Positions 45,466-54,286 of a DNA stretch of 64,000 nt are shown here, piece by piece. The first letter of the stretch is position 1, and each line of letters opens with the position of its first letter. This DNA is from Isoptericola jiangsuensis. GTDB taxonomy: Bacteria; Actinomycetota; Actinomycetes; Actinomycetales; Cellulomonadaceae. The stretch lies in the NCBI RefSeq assembly GCF_002563715.1, contig NZ_PDJJ01000001.1:3348001-3412000 (forward strand), read 5' to 3'. The notes under the pieces are model-generated. The model worked only from the letters and a program-made list of their open reading frames with translations. It was not told where the DNA came from and did not search any database. The position numbers were made by a program, and so were the translations under genes.

Positions 45466-46164
45466 TCAGGCGGGTCGGACACCGGCGTCCGCGCCGAGGC
45501 GGGTCGCGACGGCGTCGAACCAGTCGGCGTGGTCCGCGACGGCGTTCGTGAGATGGCCGAACAGCTCGAACGAGATGGTGCCGAAGATCCCCGACCAGGC
45601 CATGAGCGTGCGGGCGACGAGCTCGGGCGCGGGCTCGTCGCCGCCCCGCTCCACGAGGTACCGACCGGCGTCGGCGACGAGGGCGGTCACGTCGGTCGGC
45701 CCGGGCGGCACCTCCCCGCCGGCCTCCGCGGCGACCGACGCGAGGGCGAGCACCACCCGCACCGCGGGCTCGATCGTGTCCTGCGGTGCGGCGTAGCCGG
45801 GCACGGGGGTGCCGTACAGGAGCGCGAACTCGCCGGGGTGGGTGACGCACCAGGTGCGGGCGGCCCGGCAGGCGGCGAGCCAGCGGGCGGCGTGGTCGGT
45901 GTCGTCCTGCGCCGCGACGGCGGCCTCCACGGCGGCGCCGAGCTCGTCGTAGCACTCGACGAGCAGCGCGGTGAGCAGGGCGTCGCGGCTGGCGACGTAC
46001 CGGTAGACGGCGGAGGACACCATGCCGACGTCGCGGGCGACGGCGCGCAGGGAGAGTCCGCCGGGCCCGTCGGTGGCGAGGCGGGCGCGGGCGGCGTCGA
46101 GGATCTCGCGGGTGATGGTCTCGCGGGCGATCTCGCGGGCGGTCCGGGCGGTCCGGGCGGTCAT
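45466..46164 (-). CDS. TetR family regulator with WHG-type C-terminal domain
   Basis: A 232-aa regulator. The helix-turn-helix is LSLRAVARDVGMVSSAVYRYVASRDALL (about 31-58, quoted in part); the C-terminus has the WHG (TetR_C_33) pattern with WLAACRAARTWCVTHPGEFALLYGTP. ATG 46164 is chosen over ATG 46176 because CATGCT is 7 bases before it. An AGAGCAGCGCTCC site lies at 46204-46216, and close copies flank the epimerase promoter 1.7 kb away, so those are its probable operators. Confidence 0.92.
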   Translation of the reverse strand: MTARTARTAREIARETITREILDAARARLATDGPGGLSLRAVARDVGMVSSAVYRYVASRDALLTALLVECYDELGAAVEAAVAAQDDTDHAARWLAACRAARTWCVTHPGEFALLYGTPVPGYAAPQDTIEPAVRVVLALASVAAEAGGEVPPGPTDVTALVADAGRYLVERGGDEPAPELVARTLMAWSGIFGTISFELFGHLTNAVADHADWFDAVATRLGADAGVRPA

Positions 46165-46171
46165 GCCGCCG

Positions 46172-46216
46172 AGCATGCCATCCGCGACGGGTGCTCGCGA
46201 AGCAGAGCAGCGCTCC
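46172..46216 (-). promoter_or_regulatory. tetR promoter with candidate operator
   Basis: CATGCT (46172-46177, minus strand) as -10, 7 bases before ATG 46164. AGAGCAGCGCTCC (46204-46216) just upstream matches the two epimerase-promoter palindromes at 11 of 13 positions. Confidence 0.55.
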
Positions 46217-46228
46217 GGGGTGCGCGGG

Positions 46229-47728
46229 TCAGTAGGCGCCGTGCCCGGTGAGGACCACCTTGGCGGTCCGCGCCAGGATCAGCAGGTCGCCGAACGGCGT
46301 CCAGTTCTCCGCGTAGTAGACGTCCAGGCGGACCGCTTCCTTCCAGGGGAGGTCCGAGCGTCCCCCCACCTGCCACAGCCCCGTGATGCCCGGCTTGACG
46401 AGGAGCCGGCGGCGCATGCGCGCCTCGTACCGCGAGACCTCCTGGGGCAGCGGCGGCCGCGGTCCGACGAGCGACATCTGGCCGGCGAGCACGTTGAACA
46501 GCTGCGGCAGCTCGTCGATGCTGTACTTGCGCAGGAACCGGCCCACCGTGGTGACGCGCGGGTCGTCGTGCAGCTTGAACAGCACGCCGTCGGCGTGGTT
46601 CTCGCCGTCGAGCACCACGGCCTCGGCGTCCGCCCCCACCCGCATCGACCGGAACTTCAGCATGCGGAACGTGGCACCGTGCCGGCCCACGCGGTCCTGG
46701 CTGTAGAGCACGGGGCCCTTGCTCGTCACCGCGACGGCCACGCCCACCACGACGATGACCGGCAGCGCCAGCAGGGTCAGCAGCAGGGCGCCGGTCCAGT
46801 CCATGATCGTCTTGGCCACGTACTTGGGTCCCGAGAAGCGCGGGGCGTCGACGTGGAGCAGCGAGACCGACTGCTCCGGGGTCACCGTGATGCGCGGTCC
46901 GGCGACGTCCGCGAGCTCGGCGGTGAGCAGGAGGTCGACCCCGATGGGCTCGAGCTCCCAGCCGAGGGAGCGCACCACGTCCGCGGTGATGACGTCCGAC
47001 CCGCTGACCGCCACGCAGTCGGCCCCGCAGGCGGTGGCGACGGCGGCGGCGTCGCGGGCGTCGCCGAGGATCGGCACGCCGAGGATGTGCTCGCCGGGGC
47101 GGATCTCGTCGCCCGCGACGCAGACGCCGACGACGCGGTAGCCGGAGGTGCGGGTGTGCATCTCCTCGATGAGCCGCTCGGCCTGGTCGCGGAGCCCGAC
47201 GGCCAGCATCGCCGTGGTGTAGCGGCCCCCGGCGCGGCCGCGCACGAGCGTGCGGCGCCAGGCCCAGCGGGAGGCGAGCAGCAGGACGAGGGCGGCGGGG
47301 GCCGCGACGAGCAGCACCTCGCGCAGCCCGTGCCAGCCGGCGATCACCGTCAGCAGGGCGAGACCGGCGCCGAGGTGCCAGGTGGCGTCGAACACCCGCT
47401 GGAACTCCTGCGGGCCGGAGCCGAAGACGCGCGGGTCGTAGCCCTTGCTGCGGGCGACGGACACGGGGAGCGCGACGGCGAGCGCGATCGCGACGACGAG
47501 CCCGCCGACGTCGAGCAGCCCGCCGCTCGTGGGGAACAGGGTGGGCGCGAGTGCCACGGCGAGGGCGACGGCGAGGATCGCGACGACGGCGTCGGTGACC
47601 ATGAGGCGGCGGCGGTAGCCGTCCTGCCAGCGCTCCCGGCGGAAGGTGTCGCGGACCTCCTCGAACCGCTGCACGCGCGCACCGGTCAGGACACCGAGGG
47701 TGTGCTCCCGAACTTCGGCGATCGACAC
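46229..47728 (-). CDS. polyprenyl glycosylphosphotransferase (WbaP/CpsE-type initiating sugar transferase)
   Basis: A 499-aa membrane enzyme that starts polymer synthesis by moving a sugar 1-phosphate to undecaprenyl phosphate. Residues 40-165 have four or five hydrophobic segments, a CoA-binding-like domain follows (YRVVGVCVAGDE), then the Bac_transf domain (about 305-499): GPVLYSQDRVGRHGATFRMLKFRSM (in part), LRKYSIDELPQLFNVL, GPRPPLPQEV and the terminal GITGLWQV. GTG 47728 follows GAGGAG. The promoter region upstream carries four TTTCACCCG copies. Confidence 0.94.
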   Translation of the reverse strand: MSIAEVREHTLGVLTGARVQRFEEVRDTFRRERWQDGYRRRLMVTDAVVAILAVALAVALAPTLFPTSGGLLDVGGLVVAIALAVALPVSVARSKGYDPRVFGSGPQEFQRVFDATWHLGAGLALLTVIAGWHGLREVLLVAAPAALVLLLASRWAWRRTLVRGRAGGRYTTAMLAVGLRDQAERLIEEMHTRTSGYRVVGVCVAGDEIRPGEHILGVPILGDARDAAAVATACGADCVAVSGSDVITADVVRSLGWELEPIGVDLLLTAELADVAGPRITVTPEQSVSLLHVDAPRFSGPKYVAKTIMDWTGALLLTLLALPVIVVVGVAVAVTSKGPVLYSQDRVGRHGATFRMLKFRSMRVGADAEAVVLDGENHADGVLFKLHDDPRVTTVGRFLRKYSIDELPQLFNVLAGQMSLVGPRPPLPQEVSRYEARMRRRLLVKPGITGLWQVGGRSDLPWKEAVRLDVYYAENWTPFGDLLILARTAKVVLTGHGAY

Positions 47729-47761
47729 GACTGGCTCCTCGCGACGGCTGGCGACTTCACG

Positions 47762-47863
47762 ATGGTAGGAGCGCGGGAGCCGCGTTCGATGACCCTTCGG
47801 GGGGCTTTCACCCGCCTTTTCACCCGCGCCCGGTACGGGTGTCTTTCACCCGTCTTTCACCCG
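47762..47863 (-). promoter_or_regulatory. sugar-transferase promoter with four TTTCACCCG repeats
   Basis: TACCAT (47762-47767, minus strand) may be the -10. Upstream, TTTCACCCG occurs at 47806-47814, 47818-47826, 47844-47852 and 47855-47863 (plus-strand reading), with an inverted CGGGTG at 47836-47841. Regularly repeated copies before one gene suggest cooperative binding by a regulator. Confidence 0.55.
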
Positions 47864-47926
47864 GGTCGGGTCTTGCGCCCGAGGGGCGCCGGTGCGTTCT
47901 CGGGGAACGGGTCCCGAAGGCCGTCG

Positions 47927-47987
47927 AGAGCACTGCTCTTGCCATCGCCGGCAGCGGGTGCGAGACTCGCGACGAGAGCAGTGCTCA
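47927..47987 (+). promoter_or_regulatory. epimerase promoter flanked by two 13-bp palindromes
   Basis: AGAGCACTGCTCT (47927-47939) and AGAGCAGTGCTCA (47975-47987) surround TTGCCA (47939-47944), 17 bases, GAGACT (47962-47967). One site touches the -35 and the other the expected start. This fits repression, most probably by the nearby TetR protein (inference). Confidence 0.65.
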
Positions 47988-48005
47988 CAACAAGGAGCGA
48001 TGATC

Positions 48006-48920
48006 ATGGAACGTCACCTCGTCGTCGGCGCCGGCCCCGTCGGCCGTCGGCTCGCCGCCCACCTCGCCGCCGCCGGTCACGACGTCACCGTCGCCACCCG
48101 GTCCGGCCGCGACACCGGCGTCCCCGGTGTGCGGCACGTGTCCGCCGACGCCTCCGACGCCGACGCGCTCCTCGCGGCCGCCGGCTCCCCCGACGTCCTC
48201 TACAACTGCGCGAACCCCGCCGACTACACCCGCTGGGACGCCGTCTGGCCCCCGCTGGCCGCCGGCCTCCTCGCCGCCGCCGAACGCTCCGGGGCGGTCT
48301 ACGCCATCACCGGCAACCTCTACCCCTACGGGCCCGTCGACGGCCCCATGACCGAGGACCTCCCCGACGCCGCCACCGACCACAAGGGCCGGCTCCGCGC
48401 CCGCCTCTGGGCCGACGCGCTCGCCGCCCACGACGCCGGCCGGGTCCGGGCCGTCGAGGTGCGCGGCTCGGACTACGTGGGGCCCGGCGTCGGCGCGGGC
48501 GGGCACGTGTCCCGCGTCGTCCCCGCCGCCCGCCGGGGCCGCACCGCCTGGATGATGGGCCGCAGCGACCAGCCGCACACCTTCACCGACGTGCGCGACG
48601 TCGCCCGCACCCTCGCCGCCGCCGCCGCGGACGCCGGCGCGCACGGCCGGACCTGGCACGTGCCGTCCAACCCGCCGCGCACCCAGGCCCAGGCGCTCAC
48701 CGACGTGCTGGCCTCCGTCGACCTGCCGCCCGTGCGCGTCCGCACCCTGCGCGGGCCCGTCCTCGCGACCGCCGCGACCGTCTCCCCCCTGATGCGCGAG
48801 CTGCGCGAGCTCCGCTACCAGTGGGAGCGGCCCTACGTCCTCGACGACACCGCGGCGCGGGCGCGGTTCGGCATCGCCCCGACCCCGTGGGCGGAGGTCT
48901 GCCGGGCCACCGCGGGCTGA
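48006..48920 (+). CDS. NAD-dependent epimerase/dehydratase family protein
   Basis: A 304-aa SDR-type protein. VVGAGPVGRRLAAHLAAAGHDV binds the dinucleotide (in part: GAGPVGRR), but the usual Y-x3-K of epimerases is not in its standard place. Closest overall to atypical SDRs (NmrA/YwnB-like) used as redox or regulatory enzymes. Start ATG 48006 has AAGGAG 9-14 bases upstream; ATG 48000 is only 2 bases from that site. Regulated by the two palindromes described above. Substrate unknown. Confidence 0.86.
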   Translation: MERHLVVGAGPVGRRLAAHLAAAGHDVTVATRSGRDTGVPGVRHVSADASDADALLAAAGSPDVLYNCANPADYTRWDAVWPPLAAGLLAAAERSGAVYAITGNLYPYGPVDGPMTEDLPDAATDHKGRLRARLWADALAAHDAGRVRAVEVRGSDYVGPGVGAGGHVSRVVPAARRGRTAWMMGRSDQPHTFTDVRDVARTLAAAAADAGAHGRTWHVPSNPPRTQAQALTDVLASVDLPPVRVRTLRGPVLATAATVSPLMRELRELRYQWERPYVLDDTAARARFGIAPTPWAEVCRATAG

Positions 48921-48971
48921 CCCGGCCGACCCCGACCGCCGCGCGGCACCGGGACGGGCGCCGCGGACGCG

Positions 48972-48977
48972 TAGCAT
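48972..48977 (+). promoter_or_regulatory. -10 element of a leaderless promoter (helicase-associated gene)
   Basis: TAGCAT lies 7 bases before ATG 48985. Confidence 0.5.
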
Positions 48978-48984
48978 CGATCAG

Positions 48985-51324
48985 ATGGCCGGTACCTACA
49001 CCGAGTGGGTGCGGCAGCGCGGCGACGACGACCTCGTCGCCCTGCTCGCGGCTCGCCCCGACCTCGGCACCCCCGCCCCGTCGTCGCTGCGCTCCCTGGC
49101 GGCACGCGCGGCGAGCCGCACCAGCACCGAGCGCGCCGTCGCCCACCTCGACGCCGGCGCGCTCGCCGTGCTCGAGTCCCTCGTCGCGCTCGGTGCCGAC
49201 GGCACCCCCGTCCCCGTCGACGCCCTGACGACGGCCCTCGGCACCCCCGACGCCGCCGCGGCGGTGCGCCGCGTGCTCGACCGGGCCCGCCCCGCCGCGC
49301 TCGTGTGGGACGACGGCGACGGCCTGCGCCCGGCCCCCGGGCTCGCGGAGGTGCTCGGCCCCTATCCCGCCGGGCTCGGTCCCCTCCGCCCGGCGGACGG
49401 CCCCGACGCCACCGCTCCGCCCCCCGCACCGCCCCTCGACCTGCCCCGCGCCGACCCCGCCGAGCAGCAGGTCCTCGACGCCCTCGCCTGGGGACCGCCC
49501 GTCGGCGTCGTCCCCGCCCCCGGCACCACGGCCCGCGCCGCCGTCGACGGCCTCGTCGCGGCGGGTCTGCTGCTGCGCAGCGACGCGCGCCACGTCCTGC
49601 TCCCGCACGACGTCGGCCTCGCGCTGCGCGCCGGACGCACCCACCGCGACCCCCCGCTCGTCGCCCCCCGCCCCCACGGACGGCACGTGCCCGCCGCCGT
49701 CGTCGACGCCGAGTCCGCGAGCGCCGCCCTCGAGGCGGTCCGCCTCGTCGCGCGGCTCGTCACCGCGTGGGACGACGACCCGCCCCGCACGCTGCGCGCC
49801 GGTGGCCTGACCGTGCGGGACCTGCGCCGCCTCGCGGCCGACCTCGAGACGGACGAGACGACGGCGTCGGTCGTCGTCGAGCTCGCCGCCGGCGCCGGGC
49901 TCGTCGCGGACGACGGCGACTCCCCCGCCTCCTACGTGGCGACCCTCGCCGCGGACCGCTGGGAGGAGGTCGACGACGCGGACCGCTGGGCGACGCTGGC
50001 GCTGGCGTGGTCGGCGTCGCGCCGCACCCCGTGGCAGGTGGGTTCCCGCGACGAGAAGGGCACGGTCCGGGCGCCGCTGTCGCCCGACCTGCACCGCCCG
50101 TGGGTGCCGCGGCTGCGCGCGGACGTGCTGGACGTGCTCGCGGCCCAGCCGGGCACGGCCCTGGACGTGGGCGCGGTCATGGAGGTGCTGCGGTGGCGCT
50201 CGCCGCGGTCGGTGCCGCCGGAGGCGGCCGTCGCGGGGCTGCTGCGGGAGGCCGCGCTGCTCGGTGTGACGGGCGCGGGGGTGCTGTCGACGCCGGGGGC
50301 CGTCCTGACGGGCGGGACGCCCGGGACGGGGCAGGAGGCCGGGGCGGAGGTCGCGCGGGCGGTGCTCGCGGAGCACCTGCGCGCGGCGCTGCCCGCCGAG
50401 GTGCACGAGGTCCTGCTCCAGGGCGACCTCACGGGGATCGTGCCGGGGCGTCCGGACGCGGAGCTGGCGCGGCTCCTGGCCGCGGTGGCGGACGTGGAGT
50501 CGCGGGGGGCGGCGACGACGGTCCGGTTCAGCACGGCGTCGGTGACGCGAGCGCTGGACCACGGGACGTCGGGCGACGAGCTGCTGGCGGAGCTCGCACG
50601 GCGGTCCCCCGTGCCGGTGCCGCAGCCGCTGGAGTACCTCGTGCGGGACACCGCGCGGCGGCACGAGGCGTTGCGCGTGGGTGCGGTGCAGGCGTACGTG
50701 CGGGCCGCGGACCCGGCGGTGCTGGCGGGTCTGGTGGAGGACCCGCGGCTCGCGGGGCTCGGCCTGGTGCGGCTGGCCCCGACGGTGCTGGGGGCGGCGG
50801 TGCCGGCCGCGGAGCTGCACGAGGTGCTGCGCGGGCGCGGCCTGCTGTCGGCGCTGGAGGGTCCGGACGGCCGCGCGGTGGGTCGTCGTGCCCGTCCGTC
50901 GCGGGTCGACCGCCGCGCGCCCCGGGCGCCGGCCGCCGTGGTGCGGGGCACCGACGACGCGGCCCGCGCGGCCGTGGTCGCGCGGATGCGCGGCACGGCG
51001 GTGCCGCCCGAGGCGTCCGCGACACCCGGCCCGGGCGGCGCCCCGTCGTCGGACGGTGCGCCGGTCGACACCGGACCCGCCGCGACGGCGGGGACGCCGT
51101 CGGACCCGGTGACGTCCCCCGGTGACGCCCTGGCCCTGCTGCACGAGGCCATCCGGGACGGCCGCCAGGTGTGGATCGAGATGGCGGGTCGCACCGGCGC
51201 CCTGGAACGCCGGGCGCTGCGACCCCTGCGGCTCGACGGCGGGCGGCTGCGCGCGCTCGACGCGGACCGGGAGGCCGAGCTGACGGTGGCGGTGCACCGG
51301 ATCGCGTCCGTGGAACCTGTCTGA
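48985..51324 (+). CDS. helicase-associated domain protein (partner of XPB)
   Basis: A 779-aa protein: N-terminal half with winged-helix-like segments (TSTERAVAHLDAGALAVLESL), a middle helicase_C_3/XPB-Ssl2 N-terminal-like domain (VLLQGDLTGIVPGRPD, FSTASVTRALDHGTSGDELL), a disordered stretch (985-1115 of the coding bases) and a short WYL-like C-terminus (VWIEMAGRTGALERRALRPLRL). It is the usual neighbour of the bacterial XPB helicase, 69 bp downstream. The precise repair role is not established. TAGCAT precedes ATG 48985 by 7 bases. Confidence 0.88.
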   Translation: MAGTYTEWVRQRGDDDLVALLAARPDLGTPAPSSLRSLAARAASRTSTERAVAHLDAGALAVLESLVALGADGTPVPVDALTTALGTPDAAAAVRRVLDRARPAALVWDDGDGLRPAPGLAEVLGPYPAGLGPLRPADGPDATAPPPAPPLDLPRADPAEQQVLDALAWGPPVGVVPAPGTTARAAVDGLVAAGLLLRSDARHVLLPHDVGLALRAGRTHRDPPLVAPRPHGRHVPAAVVDAESASAALEAVRLVARLVTAWDDDPPRTLRAGGLTVRDLRRLAADLETDETTASVVVELAAGAGLVADDGDSPASYVATLAADRWEEVDDADRWATLALAWSASRRTPWQVGSRDEKGTVRAPLSPDLHRPWVPRLRADVLDVLAAQPGTALDVGAVMEVLRWRSPRSVPPEAAVAGLLREAALLGVTGAGVLSTPGAVLTGGTPGTGQEAGAEVARAVLAEHLRAALPAEVHEVLLQGDLTGIVPGRPDAELARLLAAVADVESRGAATTVRFSTASVTRALDHGTSGDELLAELARRSPVPVPQPLEYLVRDTARRHEALRVGAVQAYVRAADPAVLAGLVEDPRLAGLGLVRLAPTVLGAAVPAAELHEVLRGRGLLSALEGPDGRAVGRRARPSRVDRRAPRAPAAVVRGTDDAARAAVVARMRGTAVPPEASATPGPGGAPSSDGAPVDTGPAATAGTPSDPVTSPGDALALLHEAIRDGRQVWIEMAGRTGALERRALRPLRLDGGRLRALDADREAELTVAVHRIASVEPV

Positions 51325-51393
51325 CGCCCCCCGGAACAGCGGACGCCCCGCGCACGTTGACACCGAGGTTCCCTGCCATCCGGAAGGACGCCC

Positions 51394-53073
51394 ATGCCCG
51401 ACGGTCCCCTCATCGTCCAGAGCGACAAGTCGATCCTGCTGGAGGTCGACCACCCGGCCTCCGGTGCCGCGCGCCGCGCCATCGCGCCGTTCGCGGAGCT
51501 GGAGCGCGCCCCCGAGCACGTCCACACGTACCGGCTGACCGACCTGGGACTGTGGAACGCCCGTGCGGCGGGCCACGACGCCGAGCAGGTCGTCAACACC
51601 CTCATCGAGTACTCGCGCTACCCGGTGCCGCACGCGCTGCTCGTGGACGTCGCCGAGACGATGGGGCGCTACGGGCGGCTCACCCTGCACGCGCACCCCG
51701 TGCACGGGCTGGTGCTGGAGTCGACGGACCGCGCGGTGCTCGCCGAGGTGCTGAAGTCGAAGCGCACCACGGGCCTCGTGGGCGAGCGGATCGACGACAC
51801 CTCCGTGGTCGTGCACGCGTCCGAGCGCGGCAACCTCAAGCAGGCGCTGGTCAAGCTGGGCTGGCCCGCCGAGGACCTCGCCGGGTACGTCGACGGTGAG
51901 GCGCACCCCATCGCCCTGTCGCCCGTCACGCACCCGGTGGACCCGGGCGAGCAGGCCAAGGAGTGGGCGCCCCGCGCCTACCAGCAGCAGGCCGTCGACG
52001 GGTTCTTCCACGGCGGATCGGGCGTCGTGGTGCTGCCCTGCGGCGCCGGCAAGACGATCGTCGGCGCGGGCGCGATGGCGCAGTCCTCCACGACGACCCT
52101 CATCCTCGTGACGAACACCGTGAGCGCGAGGCAGTGGCGCGACGAGCTGGTGCGCCGCACCACGCTCACCGAGGACGAGATCGGCGAGTACTCCGGTGCC
52201 CGCAAGGAGATCCGCCCGGTCACGATCGCGACCTACCAGGTGCTCACCACGAAGCGGAAGGGCGTCTACTCCCACCTGGAGCTGCTGGACGCCCGCGACT
52301 GGGGCCTCATCGTCTACGACGAGGTCCACCTCCTGCCCGCGCCCATCTTCCGCATGACCGCCGACCTGCAGGCGCGTCGCCGGCTCGGCCTCACCGCGAC
52401 CCTGGTGCGGGAGGACGGCCGCGAGGACGAGGTGTTCTCCCTCATCGGGCCCAAGCGGTTCGACGCGCCGTGGAAGGACATCGAGGCGCAGGGGTACATC
52501 GCGCCCGCCGACTGCGTGGAGGTGCGCCTCACCCTGCCGGAGCACGAGCGGATGACGTACGCGACCGCCGAGCCGGAGGACAAGTACCGGCTCGCCGCGT
52601 GCGCGCCGGGCAAGAACCGTGTCGTGGAGCGCATCGTCGCCGACCACCCGGACGACCAGGTGCTCGTCATCGGCCAGTACATCGACCAGCTGGAGGAGCT
52701 CGCCGCGCACCTCGACGCGCCCCTCATCACGGGCGCCACGACCGTCAAGGAGCGGCAGCGCCTGTTCGGCGCGTTCCGCTCGGGGGAGATCTCCCGCCTC
52801 GTGGTGTCGAAGGTCGCGAACTTCTCCATCGACCTGCCGGAGGCGTCCGTGGCCGTGCAGGTGTCGGGGTCGTTCGGCTCCCGCCAGGAGGAGGCGCAGC
52901 GCCTGGGTCGCGTGATGCGCCCGAAGGCGGACGGCCGCACGGCGCACTTCTACGCCGTGGTCGCCCGGGACACGGTGGACCAGGACTTCGCGGCCCACCG
53001 GCAGCGGTTCCTGGCGGAGCAGGGGTACGCCTACCGCATCGTCGACGCGGAGGACCTGGACGCAGTGCAGTGA
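51394..53073 (+). CDS. DNA repair helicase XPB (ERCC3-like)
   Basis: A 559-aa superfamily 2 helicase. An N-terminal DNA-binding domain (1-180) leads to RecA domain 1 with Walker A PCGAGKT (215-221), DEVH (309-312) and a LGLTATLVRED motif III, then domain 2 with motif VI QEEAQRLGRVMRPK. Length matches mycobacterial XPB. It unwinds 3'-5' in nucleotide-excision repair. ATG 51394 has GGAAGGA 6-12 bases upstream. The last 24 bases belong to the 55-bp duplicated block described below. Confidence 0.95.
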   Translation: MPDGPLIVQSDKSILLEVDHPASGAARRAIAPFAELERAPEHVHTYRLTDLGLWNARAAGHDAEQVVNTLIEYSRYPVPHALLVDVAETMGRYGRLTLHAHPVHGLVLESTDRAVLAEVLKSKRTTGLVGERIDDTSVVVHASERGNLKQALVKLGWPAEDLAGYVDGEAHPIALSPVTHPVDPGEQAKEWAPRAYQQQAVDGFFHGGSGVVVLPCGAGKTIVGAGAMAQSSTTTLILVTNTVSARQWRDELVRRTTLTEDEIGEYSGARKEIRPVTIATYQVLTTKRKGVYSHLELLDARDWGLIVYDEVHLLPAPIFRMTADLQARRRLGLTATLVREDGREDEVFSLIGPKRFDAPWKDIEAQGYIAPADCVEVRLTLPEHERMTYATAEPEDKYRLAACAPGKNRVVERIVADHPDDQVLVIGQYIDQLEELAAHLDAPLITGATTVKERQRLFGAFRSGEISRLVVSKVANFSIDLPEASVAVQVSGSFGSRQEEAQRLGRVMRPKADGRTAHFYAVVARDTVDQDFAAHRQRFLAEQGYAYRIVDAEDLDAVQ

Positions 53074-53197
53074 CGGGAGAGGGCTGAGGGACGAAGCACT
53101 CGCCCGGCACGGAGCGCAGTCCAGGTCCGACCACCGGGCACCGAGGACCTGGACGCAGTGCAGTGACGGGAGAGGGCTGAGGGACGAAGCACTCGCC
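53050..53197 (+). repeat. perfect 55-bp direct repeat at the XPB 3' end
   Basis: 53050-53104 is repeated without change at 53143-53197, an offset of 93 bp. The first copy contains the XPB stop codon. The intervening 38 bp holds GTCCAGGTCC (53119-53128), the reverse complement of part of the repeat. Confidence 0.9.
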
Positions 53198-53217
53198 ACG
53201 CCCCCGGCTGGCGAGTG
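53190..53217 (+). terminator. terminator of the XPB unit
   Basis: CACTCGCCA (53190-53198) pairs with TGGCGAGTG (53209-53217), with a 10-base loop. The left arm lies in the second repeat copy; the first copy has no such partner. Confidence 0.65.
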
Positions 53218-53461
53218 GGTTCCGGTCGCGTCAGCCTGACGGTGGCGACGACGCCCGGGCCGTCCGCCGGTGCGGGCGGTGGGCCGTCGACGCGGGCTGC
53301 CGCTCGTGCGCGTCGCCTCCCCGGTCGGTGCGTGGCGCGTCGGGGGTCGCCGCTGGACGGGGGTCACGATGTCGGTCGACGAGCCGGGTGCGGGTGACGG
53401 CGCGTGCTGCCCTGCGGCCGTCGGCGTCGCATCCCGGCGGCTGTGAGCGGGTGGGCGGGCG
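53218..53461. other. gap without recognisable gene
   Basis: About 240 bp between the XPB terminator and the DUF4239 gene. Only a 60-codon frame with no gene-like features was seen; I find no RNA or repeat in it. It may hold the DUF4239 promoter. Confidence 0.4.
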
Positions 53462-54268
53462 ATGCAGGTCTCGACGACCACGACGATCCTGCTGACGACG
53501 GCGGTGGTCGCGGCGGTCCTGTGCCTGCTGGTGCGGCGGCTGGTGCGCGGGGTCGAGGTCGACGTGGGCCCGTGGTCGTCGACGTTGTCGTACGTGGCGA
53601 CGGCGTACGGCATCGTCCTGGGTTTCTCCATCATCTTCCTGTTCGGGGAGTTCTCCGCGGCGCGCGCCGCGGTCGGTGACGAGGCGACGTCGATCGGCAC
53701 GGCGTTCGACGAGGCGCAGCTGTTCCCGGCCGCGGAGCCCGCGATCCAGCACGCGCTGATCTGCTACGCGCGGGCGGTGCCGCTGCACGACTGGCCGGCG
53801 CTGCAGGCGGGCGGGTCGTCGCCGGAGGTGGACGCGGCGTACCGCGACCTGTTCACGACGTTGGCCGGGGCGTCGGGGGCGACGGACGGGACGTTCCAGC
53901 CGGCGACGGCGACGAACCTGGTGGCGCAGCTGGGCGCCATCTCGACCGCGCGCGAGACACGGCTGGTGGCGGCGGAGATCCAGACGCCGCCGCTGCTGTG
54001 GGTGCTGCTGATCTTCGGCGGGGCTCTCATCGTGGTGCTGCTGTTCGTGCTGACGATGCGGGCGCACGTCGCGGTGCAGGCGGCGCTGGTCTCGGTCTCG
54101 GCGGTGTTCACGGTGGTGATGCTGCTGATCGTCGTGGCTCTGAGCACGCCGTTCAGTGCCGGGCCGGGGCGTCTCTCCCCCGCGCTGATCGTGCAGACGA
54201 CGGAGTCGATGGAGGCCGCGGCTCCGGACCAGGCGGCGCTGCCCTGCGACGTCGAGACGGACACCTGA
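53462..54268 (+). CDS. DUF4239 family membrane protein
   Basis: A 268-aa protein with two hydrophobic segments near the N-terminus (7-27 and about 46-66), a 120-residue extracytoplasmic or cytoplasmic domain, and two more near the C-terminus (180-200 and 207-230). SYVATAYGIVLGFSIIFLF and VGDEATSIGTAFDEAQLFP are the DUF4239 hallmarks; function unknown. It is 18 bp from the decarboxylase gene and likely co-transcribed. Confidence 0.82.
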   Translation: MQVSTTTTILLTTAVVAAVLCLLVRRLVRGVEVDVGPWSSTLSYVATAYGIVLGFSIIFLFGEFSAARAAVGDEATSIGTAFDEAQLFPAAEPAIQHALICYARAVPLHDWPALQAGGSSPEVDAAYRDLFTTLAGASGATDGTFQPATATNLVAQLGAISTARETRLVAAEIQTPPLLWVLLIFGGALIVVLLFVLTMRAHVAVQAALVSVSAVFTVVMLLIVVALSTPFSAGPGRLSPALIVQTTESMEAAAPDQAALPCDVETDT

Positions 54269-54286
54269 CGGACGAAGGAGACTGCG

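Noticed and set aside
53215-53397. Small 60-codon gene after XPB
   Set aside because: No ribosome-binding site, biased Arg/Gly composition and no relation to a known small protein.
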